Shown here in pieces: positions 43,168 to 55,131 of a stretch of 64,000 nucleotides of DNA. Positions within the stretch are counted from its first letter, which is position 1, and every line of letters begins with the position of its first letter. This DNA is from Magnolia sinica. Lineage: Eukaryota > Streptophyta > Magnoliopsida > Magnoliales > Magnoliaceae. Position numbers and translations under genes: made by a program. The notes under the pieces are model-generated. The model was not told where the DNA came from, made no database searches, and saw only the letters and a list, made by a program, of their open reading frames with translations. Location: assembly GCF_029962835.1 (NCBI RefSeq), contig NC_080575.1, positions 57,697,493 to 57,761,492 on the forward strand. Reading direction: 5' to 3'.

Positions 43168-45165
43168 TGTAAGTGCTATAGTTTATATCCCTGTCTGTTG
43201 TCAAATTTGTGGTGCCAAAATCACCGTTATGTTATTTATAACTTGCATAAGTGAAGCTCTCTCAAGGATCAACATTCATGAACAAGCTAAGCTCACAACA
43301 AGCAAAGCTCACAAGACAAGACTCAAGCTGTACTTCAAGAAGAGTTCAAGGCAGTTTGTAAAGAACTCAAGACTCTTTCAAGATTGAGCTACATCAAGAT
43401 TTCAAGATTGATCTACATCAAGACTTCAAGACTCATTCTTTAAAGTCACTTGTTCCGAATGTTTCAATGTCCTTTACTTCATGATTGAGGTTTGATTGAC
43501 CATAGGTTGACCTTAGAAGTAGGTCATTTCGGATACATAAACCGAATGTTTATTTTTCATGTGATTGGTCTGTTCTTCGACTAGTCCTAAGCCTTCTTCG
43601 ACTAGTCCTAGACTTACTTCGACTAGTCTAAGAAAATCCTCGATCAGTCGTAAGTTTGTTACAAATTCCAGATAAAATCTGTTAGGCTTCGACTAGTCCA
43701 GGAATCTGTTCGACCAGTCGTAGGAATGTTGTCGACTGCATCTACGACCAGTCGAAAATCTTCGACTCGAATTCCAGCGAAGTTTTACAGGACCTACGAC
43801 CAGTCGAAGGAGACCTACGACCAGTCGTAGGTGACCTACAACCAGTCGTAGAAAAGCTTCGACCAGTCGTAGAACGGTCAGAGCATATCCCGCTGGATTT
43901 TTTAAATATCTGTTGTTGCTTCGACTAGTCGAAGAGCACTTTAGACCAGTCGAAGACCCGATCTTCTCACCTATAAATAGTGCACGAATCTCAGAAGAAA
44001 TCATCGAATTAATTAATTCATTCAAGCCAATCTTCGTCGAACTTCTGAGAGATAATTCTGTGCTCCATCTAAGCTAAGTGTGCTTATTTAATATTCTCTT
44101 TCCTTAGCTTTATTTAATTGATTTTGTTTCTGCTATTCCAATCTGATTTGATAAAGAGGAATTATTATTCCCTTTCTTTGGAATCAAAATCAATTAAGGC
44201 AAGCCCTATTTGGTTTAATTTAAAATCTATTAGAATTAGAACCATTGTAATCGAGTACTGGACATTGAACTTGGACATTCAATCATCTACTTTGGTTCTA
44301 CCGGGCTGCTACAACGAAGGAGATATTCAGGTATTTTACATTTAATTGTAAATTCCTTTCTATTTTGGTTTCTTTCAAGATTTGCCAGAAAAATCTTGTT
44401 GTATTGGTTTTCTGAGGAGAGCCAGGAAAACTCAGAAGTGGGGTTTTTTTAATTGTGTAAGCCCACATACAAAGACACAATTGTAAAGGTTTTGGGTGAA
44501 CCTGGGAAAACCTATTTTAAGTGAACGCTAATATCCCCTGTGTGAGGATATTAGGAGTGGAGTAGCATTTTATGTGGCTGTTGTTTAACAGTTGGTGAAC
44601 ACACAGGCGAACAACTATAAACCCTTGTGTTGTGGTTGAATGATTTATATTTCTAATCTTTAATTAATTTTTGTGGGATGTATGTATGGTGGTGAATGTT
44701 GTAATTATTTAATTCAAGCTTTGTGAGAATGTTGTAATAGCTTAGAATTTATTTTCTGCTATTCCTTTATAAGCTTGATTTTCAATTTCATTTGAAAGTT
44801 GTTCCAGCAAGGTTGCCCTGCCATTTTTATGGTGTATGGCTGTCCCTAGAACAATACATTTTTAATTACAAGTTATTTCAATTCAGTTTATATTTATTAT
44901 TGTATTCCTCTTCGGTTTGAGACTTGATACAAAGATCTTTCTAGAAATAAGGTTGTCCTACCATAAACTCTGTTTTTGGTGTAAGGTTGTCCTTAGAACA
45001 ACGTTTGTATCAACCTCTCAAGATCTGAATTTTGAGGTTATTTTAATTTACCGCATTGTGATTTACTTTGGCTATCATTTTCTTTTTATTTCCGCTATTA
45101 TTAGTTTTATTTGGCATTGTCCTATTCACCTCCCCCCCTCTAGGACATATAGCTTGGCCTCTTCA
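43168..45165 (+). mobile_element. 3' LTR of the SIRE element
   Basis: tgtaagtgctatagtttata to ttggcctcttca; carries the same palindrome cluster (about 43575-43965) and TATA (43971-43980) as the 5' LTR. There is a small insertion near 43295-43310 relative to the 5' copy. Confidence 0.95.
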
Positions 45166-46128
45166 TTCTCCCCGTTAATGAGTTTGAACCAAATGCGTTT
45201 TTCTTCGGCGAGCACTTTGGCTCTAGCTACTTGTTTTGTTGGAGAGGATTGAGATCCGGAGCTCCTTTCGATTGGACTATAAGCAGAAGCAATGCATTAG
45301 TTAGAACACAAAAAGACAAGTCAGAATACAGAGTGTGACAAAATGAAAAGTGCCCGACCTGGGTTGGTGAACTTGGTAGGGACCCGGGCCCACAGTCTGC
45401 CCGGCTTAGAGCCAGGGCCTCCCACTCTCCCGAGGCCTAAAACCACTTCCCCTTCCAATCTTTGTTGGAAGTGGGGAGTCGAGTTACCAAAGCCGGGGTA
45501 CATGAGGGTCTGACAGAGAAGTAATGCCAGAATGGCTCATCTTGTCATACTTAGTCATGTCTAAATACAAGAACTCGTCAAGCGTCAGCCTCTGATTCTT
45601 CACCCGGTGCCAGATGATGAATGTGGAGACTAGGATTCGCTAGGCATTCGGGGCCAGCTGGCCTGGGGCCACTTTCAGTTGTGCAATAAGCTCGCACACA
45701 AACGGATGGATGGAAAGTTGGAGCCCACACTGAAGGGCACCAGTGAATATAGCAATCTCCCCCTTAGTAGGAAGACCTGCTTGATTAGTGGGAGATGGAG
45801 CTCGGATGTGCATTGAGCCCGGAATTTGGTAATCTTCGCGAATCTGGGCCATCTCAAACTTGACCAGAACCGAGCCCCTGGGGACCAATGGCTTTAGTCT
45901 GCCTCCCAATGGGCCTGCCTTCAACCATCCCGCAGGATCTCTAAGTGCCCTCATCGGCCTCTTGCCTCGGCTTTCAGTCCTCGGACCCTCAGTTCTCTGG
46001 GTTGAGGGATTAAGCCATATGGCCTCAAAGGGACCTTCAGAGTCCCCGAGCCCTTAGTCGGTGGTCCCCGGTTCGAAGTCGGCCTCCGCTCCTCGAACCT
46101 CCTCAACTTCATCAGAGCTGCTTGACAT
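45166..46128 (-). pseudogene. Antisense gene of the Tat element, N-terminal part
   Basis: Minus strand, opening at the ATG at 46128 (MSSSSDEVEEV). A TAG about 25 codons in interrupts it. The best preserved part (45640-45954) reads 'GEIAIFTGALQCGLQLSIHP' region and 'LKVAPGQLAPNA', the N-terminal domain of plant 'gypsy-type transposase' proteins carried antisense by Tat-lineage elements. It continues through 'FLYLDMTKYDKMS' (about 45540-45580) and then loses frame. A 'caggtcgggc...ttatag' segment (about 45270-45365) could be an intron. The SIRE insertion cuts the gene here; the rest is at 32885-34341. Confidence 0.7.
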
Positions 46129-46790
46129 AGTAAAAGAAAAAGTTTAAATGGTGGAAGACTCACTGTGCCGAAGGCGATTCGCTCCGACAGAAAATCTCTC
46201 TACTTTAACAACTTCCTCTGAGCGAAATCCCTTCTCCGGCTATTGGAAACCCTTTATCTAGTGAGGAAAAACCACTTTCCGACAGAGGTGATTCAAAAAG
46301 AGCAAGGGAATAGGAAGTGAGAGAGCTAGAATGCAGGAGAGGGAGAATGTGAATGAGAGCGAGAGGGGTTTATATAACCCTCTCATCACTCAGTGTCATC
46401 ATTGTGGACAACTGTCCTCGAAGCTGAGGGAATTCGACACTATCACCATGGGACATGTGGAGGGAGTTGATAAGCTTGAGTCTGCGTTCCCAGGTCTGAG
46501 TCTCATCGGCATTAAAAGCTATTTATGGCACAGGTGGCCTCTCACCTCTCTGTGAGATCGTAACATCATTTCCTTTACTCTGCCGATTACGAATCATAAT
46601 CGTCGCCACGTGTCCTTTGTTCAGAGGTCAAAATTCGAAGAGTCGTAGTCGTCGTACTGCATGCGTAACCCAAAGCACAATCATCGCAGTGATAGTGCTC
46701 CAATCATCCCAATCGTCATCATGAGCAGAGACGTGAAGGCGTCGCCCTGTTTCCCCAGGCATTTACTCTTTAAGTCCGAGCTCGGACTTA
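46129..46790 (+). other. Tat 3' region upstream of the polypurine tract
   Basis: Between the antisense gene start and the polypurine tract; likely promoter and 5' UTR of the antisense gene on the minus strand. It ends with a perfect 20-bp palindrome at 46771-46790. No other gene is visible. Confidence 0.5.
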
Positions 46791-46803
46791 GAGAGTAGGG
46801 GGC
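46791..46803 (+). other. Polypurine tract of the Tat element
   Basis: gagagtagggggc three bases before the right LTR. Confidence 0.75.
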
Positions 46804-46806
46804 TTC

Positions 46807-47745
46807 TGTTATTGGGAAATCTGGACAGGGTCAAACTAAGTCGGTCCGACCCATCCGAACCAATTAATAGGGCCTCGGAAGGAGAACATCATGTTGTGTG
46901 CGAGCGGACCTTTGGACTATGACCCTAGGCCAGGCAACCCTAGGCCGGGCAAAATGATCTCTCGTCCTCGTCCTCGTCCTCATCCTCACCCGCATCCGAA
47001 GAAGGTTGGCCGAGCCGAGCTCTCGTCCTCATCCTCATCCTCATCCTCATCCGAAGAAGGTTGGCCAAGCCAAGCTCTCATCCTCATCCTCGTCCTCGTC
47101 CTCATCCTCATCCGAAGAAGGTTGGCTGAGCCGAGCTCTCATCCTCGTCCTCGTCCTCGTCTTCATCCAAAAAGCTACAGTCCAGGATCGACCGACTCAT
47201 CCTCGACCTAGAGGCCAAGAGCCAAGCCTGATTAAGCACACCAAACAGACTCTGACCCCAATGACTCGACTATGAATTCTGACTTAGGTACTCAGCTATG
47301 GAATTGGATAGGATGAGGTCTGAGCCCGAATAAAGATACTCTAAGTACCGAGCTGGGAAACAAGTCCAAATGTGGACGTATCCATTAAGTCACGCCTGAT
47401 GATACGCTCCATTAAGACACGATACGCTACATGATCCCAAGATTGTGGAGTATCTCCATGATTAAAATATCCGCTTGATTGAGTAGATCATGCCGAGATT
47501 AACAGACACGATTCACTCGACCCACAGGTATAAATACCAGGGGACCCCATTACAACAGGTACGCAATATCTCACACCCTCTCGCTACGTTACGCGACTTA
47601 AACCCAGATTCCCTAGCCTGACCTAGGCATCGGAGGGTCCCCTATTTAATTCAGGGTCTCTTTTGCTCACCTTTCTATGTAAGACCAAGGTCCGTTTGAG
47701 GTTCGCAGCATTGAGTGGAGGGTGGTCAAGATTTTGACCTCAACA
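46807..47745 (+). mobile_element. Right LTR of the Tat element (939 bp)
   Basis: Begins tgttattgggaaatctggac and ends 'gacctcaaca'. Its last 225 bp match the left LTR at 13470-13697. It contains a 'tcctca/tcctcg' array and TATA 'gtataaatac' at 47529-47538. Confidence 0.88.
46960..47175. repeat. Tandem repeat in the Tat LTR
   Basis: Runs of 'tcctca/tcctcg' hexamers alternate with 'tccgaagaaggttgg' and 'gagccgagctctc'. The larger unit is about 62-70 bp with three to four copies. Open frames across it (poly-Ser, Pro-His or Leu-Val) are accidental. Confidence 0.85.
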
Positions 47746-48662
47746 GTGATCTACTCCACCTATCTGACATGGCCAATTTAAATGTGGAGGATGAACCACT
47801 TCCGCCTAAACCTTCCAACCTTTGTGATGCATGTTTAGACCACTCCCCTGAATTAACTTATAAGATGGTTAGGGAGATGGACGAATTGCCCAATAAGATT
47901 CTGAAATTTGAAACCACCTAGTTGAGATCACCATCGGAACTATCAATTTTTGACATTTCAATGCCTTTTCTGAGTAGTATCAATGAACAGAGTCCTCACA
48001 TCAATACTTCGTCTACTGACCCTCAATCTGTCTATGTAAGTCTAGAGCAAGAGAGCATACCTCCATCTACTTTTAAAGACGATGGAGTCCTTGAGCATCT
48101 CATTATAGATTTCAATATAAAAAATGAGTCACTCTCAATTGAATTTCCTAACTCTTTAGACGATTACTTGGCATAACTTGCAGATTCAGACGATCCCATA
48201 TTACAAGACATAGTGAATGCCTTGCAAGACAATATCTCAGTAGTTATCACGGATCGAGAGAACCCTTATTCTGAAGCCCCTCCTTCCCCAGATCCTACAT
48301 ATTTACCATTAAAGGAGGAGGAGGAGCTAAAAATCGAACCGGAGTCTGAAACTTCGGAATGTGTCGAGACTACATCATCTTCTGAGAATTTTCCTGAATT
48401 TTATCTACTTGTAGTCTCTAATTCACCATGGGGTACTAACTCTGAAACTTTCTCTGTCACAGGTGAATCATATATACTTTGGATACCTCAAGCGATTCAA
48501 CGACAATTTTATTCTGAGGTCTATAAATTTCTCTGGAAATTCATTCTCCAGGGTATCCAAGCCTATTGCAAAAAGGGCTTTTGGATGATCTTGTTAAGAA
48601 AACTACTAAGAAATTTATCAAGATATTGGCCGGAAGAGGAACCTTGTGGCATGACTGAGTAG
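47746..48662 (+). pseudogene. Degenerate ORF of the Athila-like element, right part
   Basis: A single frame runs from the Tat insertion edge to a TAG at 48660, with two internal stops (47919-47921, 48174-48176). The start 'CDACLDHSPELTYKMVREMDELP' resembles the spacer that follows the protease in Athila polyproteins; compare 'ETCLAHSHDFDDDMIREM' at 60655-60708. The rest is acidic and then ends in a basic, aromatic segment ('ILWIPQAIQRQFYSEVYKFL'). I do not recognise its function. There is no RT, RNase H or integrase, so the element looks non-autonomous. Confidence 0.5.
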
Positions 48663-49805
48663 CTTTTCCCCTGCTTTCCTAGTTTATGATTAGTTTACTG
48701 CTTTCATAGGACTAGGGTGGTTTGCTTTATGTCGTTCTAGGATAGTTTGCTTTCCAAGTTGCTCTATAATAGTTTGCTTTTTGCTAGTTTCACTCTTGTG
48801 CTGACCCACTTTCACGCTGAGATCTCTTTGGAAAAAGACTCTTGATTCCTTCTTTAGGTACTATCTTTCCATCACTTCTCCTTCAATTTCTTTGCCTCAC
48901 ATACATTGCATGCTTATATCTTTTACATTGAAGACAATGTAGATTTTAGGTTGGGGATGGGAGATTACATTACCTAATCAGTATTTTCTTGGTCTTGAGC
49001 AAAATTTGTGGAAACATTTTTCAAATTTTTCTGGAATTTTTGTGAATTAAAGTGACTTTAAAGGCCATCTTTGATTTAGAATTATAAGATACGTAATGTT
49101 GGTAATTTATTACTCTTGGATTCAGCCATCTGTTAGATTTCATAGTTAAGTCTGAATTATTAATCCATGATTACAAGTTTTAAACATTGATTGAGTCATA
49201 CTTTCACATGTCACATCTAACTTACACATTAAGGTTTCAGTTCGATATTGAATTATTAACTGGTAGTCACTAAGCATGGAAGGAACCAACTAAGGGAATT
49301 TGTCCATCATGTTCTTTGAAAAAAAAAAGGTGAAAAAAATACCCAGCTAAAAAGCAGTTGTCATCGAAAACGGCTACCTGTTAAAGATCTTTAAAAAGGT
49401 TGACACAGTGTGAAGCCATCAATGGAAAAATCAAAAGCTAGAAGAATAAAGGCTGAACTGTAAGGCAAGTTTTGGTTTAGGTTTGGCTATACGGAATGCT
49501 TTTGTTGATTACTAATGATATCATGAAAGTTGAGAATTGGACCTTTAATTGTGATAAGTCGAGGTTGCACTATACGCCTATGGAACTCAATGTTTAGAAT
49601 TTTTCTAATGGATGGGTTAATACTTTGAACTTGACTATGAAGTTTACTGTGTGCTTGAGTCTAGGAGAAAGTAATGCCCAACACTCATGAATCTTAGAAT
49701 TCTATTGATTGGATTGTTTTTGAAAAATCACTCGAGTTTATAGAAATTATCCTGTAATTCTTAAAATATTTTTCACATACTTTGCTCGGGACTAGCAAAA
49801 TGCTG
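48663..49805 (+). other. Athila-like element, 3' non-coding region
   Basis: A few hundred bases of 'agtttgcttt' words (about 48685-48790) and A-rich stretches (about 49320-49340). It is the long non-coding stretch before the polypurine tract usual in Athila-type elements. I see no gene. Confidence 0.5.
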
Positions 49806-49816
49806 GTTGGGGATTG
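49806..49816 (+). other. Polypurine tract of the Athila-like element
   Basis: 'ggttggggatt' directly before the LTR start tgttgaggg. Confidence 0.6.
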
Positions 49817-50475
49817 TGTTGAGGGTCAAATATTGCATATTAGACCCCAGTTATTACCTGATTTTATGAACATGATAATGTTTAACATCCTATTTTAATC
49901 GTGTTTATGTTGCAAGGTGAATTTAGGAGCTTAGAGTAAAAAAAAGTGCTAAAGGCATGGATTTGATGCTCAAGAGTCACTAAGGCAAAGGACTGATCTT
50001 AGAGGATCGAAATCAAAGAATTTATATGCCAAAGATCCGAGAAAATTAAGTGACCAACGATAAAGAGGCCTGAAAATCATCCCGAATACAAGATCACAGG
50101 GTTCCCACCATCCATTTGGCTCGAAACTTTATATCTGGCCTGAGGACCCTAAATTAATCGTACATGTTAAATTTCAGCCATTGGATCCTTGTGGAAGTTG
50201 TCTAACGGACAGATCATCCCATAAAACACTGATCTGGGGCCCACCTGATATTTGGATATACTTCAATTTTGGTCTCAACCCCTTAAATGGGATGAAAAAA
50301 TGGAGGGACAGAGTGAATTTCTCATAAACATCACAATGGGACCCACCTGGAGGGTATGTGCGTGCATATCACACGTGCACTCACTATGCACCGAATTAGT
50401 AAAAACGGTCAGTGATCACTGACCCGTGAAAATTTTAAAAAAAAATTTCTCCCGCTATGAAATCAAGAATAGGGA
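49817..50475 (+). mobile_element. Right Athila-like LTR, first part
   Basis: tgttgagggtcaaatattgc onwards matches 9919-10577. It is interrupted at 50475 by a solo LTR and resumes at 55137. Confidence 0.85.
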
Positions 50476-51084
50476 TGTAACGCCCTAGTTTTTAGAACTC
50501 GAGTATATGACTCGTTCTTCAAAAACCCGAGTGTTGGCCTATTAAATTTTGTATAAATTTAAATCGCTTATCATTAATCAGAGTTAGCAGCAACGAAGCT
50601 AAGGTAAACCATGCATTGAATAAAAACATTCTGATTATCATAAAGTTTCAAATGTAGCACCCATACAGGACTTATACAACCAAAATGACAAAAGTTCGTT
50701 AAACAAAAACAGGAAACTATCAACTAGTGGTGGAGCTCATTATGGGCCGTAGGGATGCCATCTAGCTCCTCAACTACCCAATCTGCTCTAGCAACCTAGT
50801 GAACGGTATCGGCTCGCTCTATACTTGCATCAACTATTATGGTTTGATAGTGTCAATGGCTATCGTAGTGAGGAGAACCCTCTAAGATTGCGCACTCATC
50901 ATTCATAATCTAATATAGATCGCAAGTCATGAAATTAGATATATTAAATAGGGCATTTCATAATCATACACATGTACTAAAAAATTAAGCCATTCAATAG
51001 AATCTCATCATAAGCAAAATATAATAGCAATCGTAATATAAGGAAATATGTCCAGATAATTAAATAATCAAACATACGACTTTC

Positions 51085-51480
51085 TATTGCACCCGAAATC
51101 ACATTATACGTGAACTCCATAAGATGGCTAAAAAATTGATAAATGAACTTCAGCTCCACTCGAAAATCATGGTACAAGAGAAATCCATAAAGTGAATAGA
51201 AAATCAACCTTTAAACCTCTACTTCACTAGGAAATCATATCGTATGTGAACACCGCAAGATGGCTAGAAAATTGATAAGCAAACTTTAGCTCCACCCGAA
51301 AATCATCATACAACTGAACACTGCAAGATGAAGAGAGAAACAACATAGGAACTTCAGTGTCATTCAGAAATTGTATAAACTCCGCAAGATGGCTAGAAAA
51401 TCGACAAGGGAACTTCAGCTCTACCCGAAAATCATAAAAAACTCTGCATAATGACCCGAAAATCAACAAGATATACAAAT
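51085..51480. repeat. Tandem array in the solo LTR, about 65-bp basic unit
   Basis: Repeats of 'gcaagatggctagaaaattg', then 'ataagcaaactt', then 'cagctccacccgaaaatcat' begin near 51118, 51250 and 51383, with partial copies between them (about 51190 and 51315). Confidence 0.75.
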
Positions 51481-51539
51481 ATAACTAATAAACCACAAAA
51501 AGGCACCAATAACCCATCAAAGCCATGAGGACAAATATG

Positions 51540-51622
51540 CGGTCCAAGCCATGTAATGTAACATATGATCCAAGCCGTATAAGGCAACATGCGATCTATG
51601 CCATGTAAGGCGAATGTGGACC
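51540..51622. repeat. Short tandem array, 27-28-bp unit
   Basis: Three units of 'ccaagccatgtaaggcaaca' plus 'tgcgat' at about 51543, 51571 and 51597. Confidence 0.8.
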
Positions 51623-54600
51623 GCAGGATAGTAAGTTCAAGATAGGTTCCATTCATTCCATCATTTAAGCGCAAGTGGTAGCATATAGTTAATTAATACA
51701 TGTACAACAAAAGATAGCATGTTATCATTAAATCATTTACGCACGTTATAATTAAAGAGATATGTTCATGATCTACCACAGGAATCAGGTGTGCAACACA
51801 TTATCATATTAACATATTCACATAATAAGTTAAGTAACAAAAACAAGTAACTTAAGAGATACTAAATGGGAAGGATTAAGACATCATTTATGGTTAATGA
51901 ATTTAAGTGGGAAGCTCAAAGGGTGAGTCCTCACCTCGATCAAGTATCCTAGTTATGTGTGGCCCGCTAGATGACATGTGACTGCAACCCAATACGGTCA
52001 AATCTGATCGATAGACATTTGACCACAACTTAAACAAAACATTAAGGAAGACCATTAATAATTTACATTCTATGGGTAATAGATTCATCAAAACTCACTA
52101 AGTCAATTCAACAGCGAACCAATGAAATGGGTTTCGATTTACCTCGGTTGGTAGCTCGACTCAGCGACTCGATGTAAACCCATTACCCAGTAGCTACAAG
52201 GCTAGAGTGGGTCAGACCCAAACTTAGCCCAACGACTCCACCGAGTTGACTCGGCAGGAGCACAAGCGTCCAAACCTCTCTCTTCTACCTTTTCCTTTCT
52301 CCCTTTCTCTCCTTCTCTCTCTACTTCCTTTATTTCTCCCTTTTTTCTTGCTTTATTGCTGGAATTCCTGTAGATCTCTAACCCAAACCACGTCCAAGAC
52401 TGACTCGTTCCAGTTGAACTCGATTTTGGCCGAGTTGACTTGGCAACCACCAGACCTCAACTCCCTCTCTTTCTCTCTTATTTTTCTTCCTCTCTCTCTC
52501 TCTCTCTCTTCTTCCTCTGCTTCACCTTTTTTTCTTTTTACCATCCAGCAACCTGGACCAAAACTGTGGCCGAGTCGCGCTGGATTCGAGTGAGATGGAC
52601 TAGTGCAACAATCACCATTCGATTCTCTCTCCTTCTTGTTTATCTTTCTTCCCTCCTGCTCTCTCTCCTTTCATATCTTCACAACTAGCACCCAGCTAGT
52701 GACCCAAGATCCACAAGTTAGTGGGTCGTGACTCGGGCAGCCGTCCAGTGCAGCAACGTATTGGCAGTAAGAAAACTGTCTCTCTCCTTACACACTCTTA
52801 TAGACCTTCCAACACTATCGGATGAGCAATGAATGGCCAGGATCTAATTTCGCTATCTGGATTCTTGAAACAGCTAGCAAAACAGTGGGTTTTGTCATCA
52901 GTTTTCCACAGAAAACGTAATCCACGTGAGTAGAAACGAATGGCAAAGATCGTCCTAAATGAAGGGCTAGGATTAGAGGATTTCTCCTCATGCAAATCGC
53001 TAGTCTAGCAACAGGAAGACAGTTTCCATTTCTAGAAAGATGGTTGCACATAGCATTGTTGCACTCGTGATTGTGTCTTCCACGTGGGAGGAAACGTGTA
53101 AGATTTCAGGGGTTCAGTCTGAATCTCTTGTTCTTCAAGATGAACGGTTCAGATCAAACCTTTGGGTCTTGATTGTGGGCCATTGATGGACGTACAGTGA
53201 CAGCTGTTTCAAGGAAAGTTCAGAGAGAAATCTCCTTTTCGGAGATATTGGGTCAAACCCAATTTGACTGGGTTTCCAGTCTAGTGCACCGTGGGTGTGC
53301 ACCAACCGTGCACACACACCACACAAAAGTGGGGTCCACAATGTTGGTATTTGGAATATGGACCATTCATCAGATTCCATGGGCCTATGTCCGACTCGAC
53401 CCAGTTGGTGGCTCCCGCGACAATGTGCATCCTTCGTTTCTAACATGGTTTGTGGAAGGATTCCCTGCTTATAGGAAATCTTGGCATCGTTGAAGCCTTC
53501 CTAATTTTTTTTAGGTGTCTTGGTTAGAGTCAGATCTCCCTCTAATAGAGATTGAACAGCTCTGATTTTTTCTTTAGTTCAGGAGTTTGGTGGCAGAACT
53601 CAAGCGAACGTGGTTCGCTCGGACTCTGATGCTGCGAGCAAGGATATGCCGACTTGGTTCGGTCACTTGAGTATGTGGGGTTCACTTTTGGTGATCTTTC
53701 GGGAGATCAACCTTGTTTATTTGTCTTGTAAGGTCAGGTTAGGTCATGGGCCAAAACATGAGGTGGAGTTGAGTTTTGGATGGGCCACATGATCAGTCGG
53801 GGTACGGGTGGTGCTCACCGCTTAAAACCATCGCTCTTACTTACGTTAGATTGTTTGAATTATGTGGGTCCCCTTGCGACGATTTCTTGAAGAGTCCACT
53901 CCATCTGTCCAGTTTGTTACATCATTTTAGGACATAGGGTCAAAATTGAAATAATTCCATTAATCAGGTAGCCCACAGGGTCCAACTGAGTCTTGAAAAC
54001 ATTCACCATTGAAAACTTAATTGGAATTCTGGTCCGCACAGTGCCATGCACATGGTATCCTATTATTTACAACTTTACCCATTATTTTGTCCAAACTTCC
54101 GCCATCCATAACTCACGACTCCACCGTCCAAATGTGATGAGATTTGGAGGGTGGCCTTTATTTTCTGCGCTCTTTTCGTCATCCAAAATTGAGCCTTGAT
54201 CTCTCGAGGATGACTAAGATGCTCTTTTAACGGTAAATACGTTTTAAAATTTCAATTTAACATTTGTACCTGCCTAATTTACTAGTTACCAGGTGATTTG
54301 CGCTTATACTCTGAGATCTTCATGATGATCAGTTTACAACAATGTTCGTGTGGCTCATTTGGTGGATCCAAACATGATGGATCGTTAGATGACTTGTTAA
54401 AAATATGAAAACTTGATGGTTGGTACTCTAACAGTGCATACTATATGTACGATCAATTTCGTAAACAGATGGACATAAAGTAAGTTTCTGGAATTAGGGG
54501 TACGACATGTATACTGTTAGGTTCGAGTGACTTGTACACATGTAAATTCCTCATATTATAATTCTAACGGTGGATTAAGCATATTTATATGGGGTGAACA

Positions 54601-55131
54601 AGATGAACGGATCAGAATTTTGATCTAATAAGTGTATGGACGGATGTAGAGGTCAAGTAGCTAGTTTATTGTGATTTAAGGGTTGAAATTTGTTGTGTAT
54701 GGTTAATTCATGATAATTAAGCATGGTATAAAATTTCACATTAAATGGATAGTGGGAAACATGCAATCTAGAATTCAAGGGTCTAGGTTAGTGGCATTTT
54801 CATAATTATTGTTGATCTAAGAGTTTTGTGAAATGTAATAGTTCTACATGGTTCTATGCCCATTTCTAAGCAATTATTACAAAAAAGCTTAGATCTAAAT
54901 CATTATGTATAAAGAGTTATTCATTGGTTTAGTCAAGGAAAGGTATAAATATCAGACCACATGATCAACGGTCGGATGACTTGATTTATGGATGAAGATC
55001 ATTCTTAATCGGACAGATTCACATTAGAGGATGGATGTAGGGTTAGGTTAGCTAGATTGGTACTGTACACGTGTACATAATAGGCTAAATTCACGGTAAC
55101 ACTCGATGACTGAAACATATGGAGTGTTACA

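Larger units (their letters stand above)
34342..45165 (+). mobile_element. SIRE-type Ty1/copia element, complete 10.8 kb
   Basis: Two LTRs of 1985 and 1998 bp (tgtaag...cttca) with few differences, an exact TTCTC duplication, a perfect tRNA-iMet primer site and a polypurine tract 'aaagggggaga'. Order: LTR, gag, protease, integrase, RT, RNase H, short palindrome cluster, accessory ORF, LTR. Integrase before RT places it in Ty1/copia. The gag type and an extra ORF after pol are typical of the SIRE/Maximus lineage. Coding is broken by stops and frameshifts throughout. Confidence 0.95.
13470..47745 (+). mobile_element. Tat-lineage Ty3/gypsy element, split by two later insertions
   Basis: Its parts occur in the canonical order: 5'-truncated left LTR, primer site, gag, protease, RT, RNase H, second (archaeal-type) RNase H, integrase, antisense gene, polypurine tract and right LTR. 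The dual RNase H and the antisense gene after pol are marks of the Tat lineage. A Tekay-like element (19640-32884) and a SIRE element (34342-45165) are inserted in its 3' part; without them the element would be about 10 kb. The left LTR has lost roughly its first 700 bp. Both LTR edges that remain are about equally decayed, and the coding region has many stops. Confidence 0.85.
50476..55131 (-). mobile_element. Solo LTR, 4.66 kb, inserted in the Athila-like LTR
   Basis: It starts tgtaacgccc and ends gagtgttaca, has TG...CA ends and is flanked by an exact AGGGA duplication (50471-50475 and 55132-55136). The empty site is visible in the left LTR copy (near 10572-10580). No gag or pol is present. 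A TATA-like tctataaga on the minus strand (about 52795-52804) followed by GA-rich sequence suggests minus-strand orientation. The minus-strand start is homologous to the start of the solo LTR at 57705, so the two are one family in opposite directions. Host-like open frames inside are low-complexity artefacts. Confidence 0.85.

Noticed and set aside
46891-47275. Ser-rich and Pro-His-rich open frames
   Set aside because: Translations of the tcctca/tcctcg array in the Tat LTR.
13440-47750. Target-site duplication for the Tat element
   Set aside because: The right flank is gtgat, but the left LTR is truncated, so no partner can be shown.
52246-52690. Leu/Ser/Phe-rich open frames that look like membrane segments
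   Set aside because: Translation of CT-rich low-complexity DNA inside a solo LTR.
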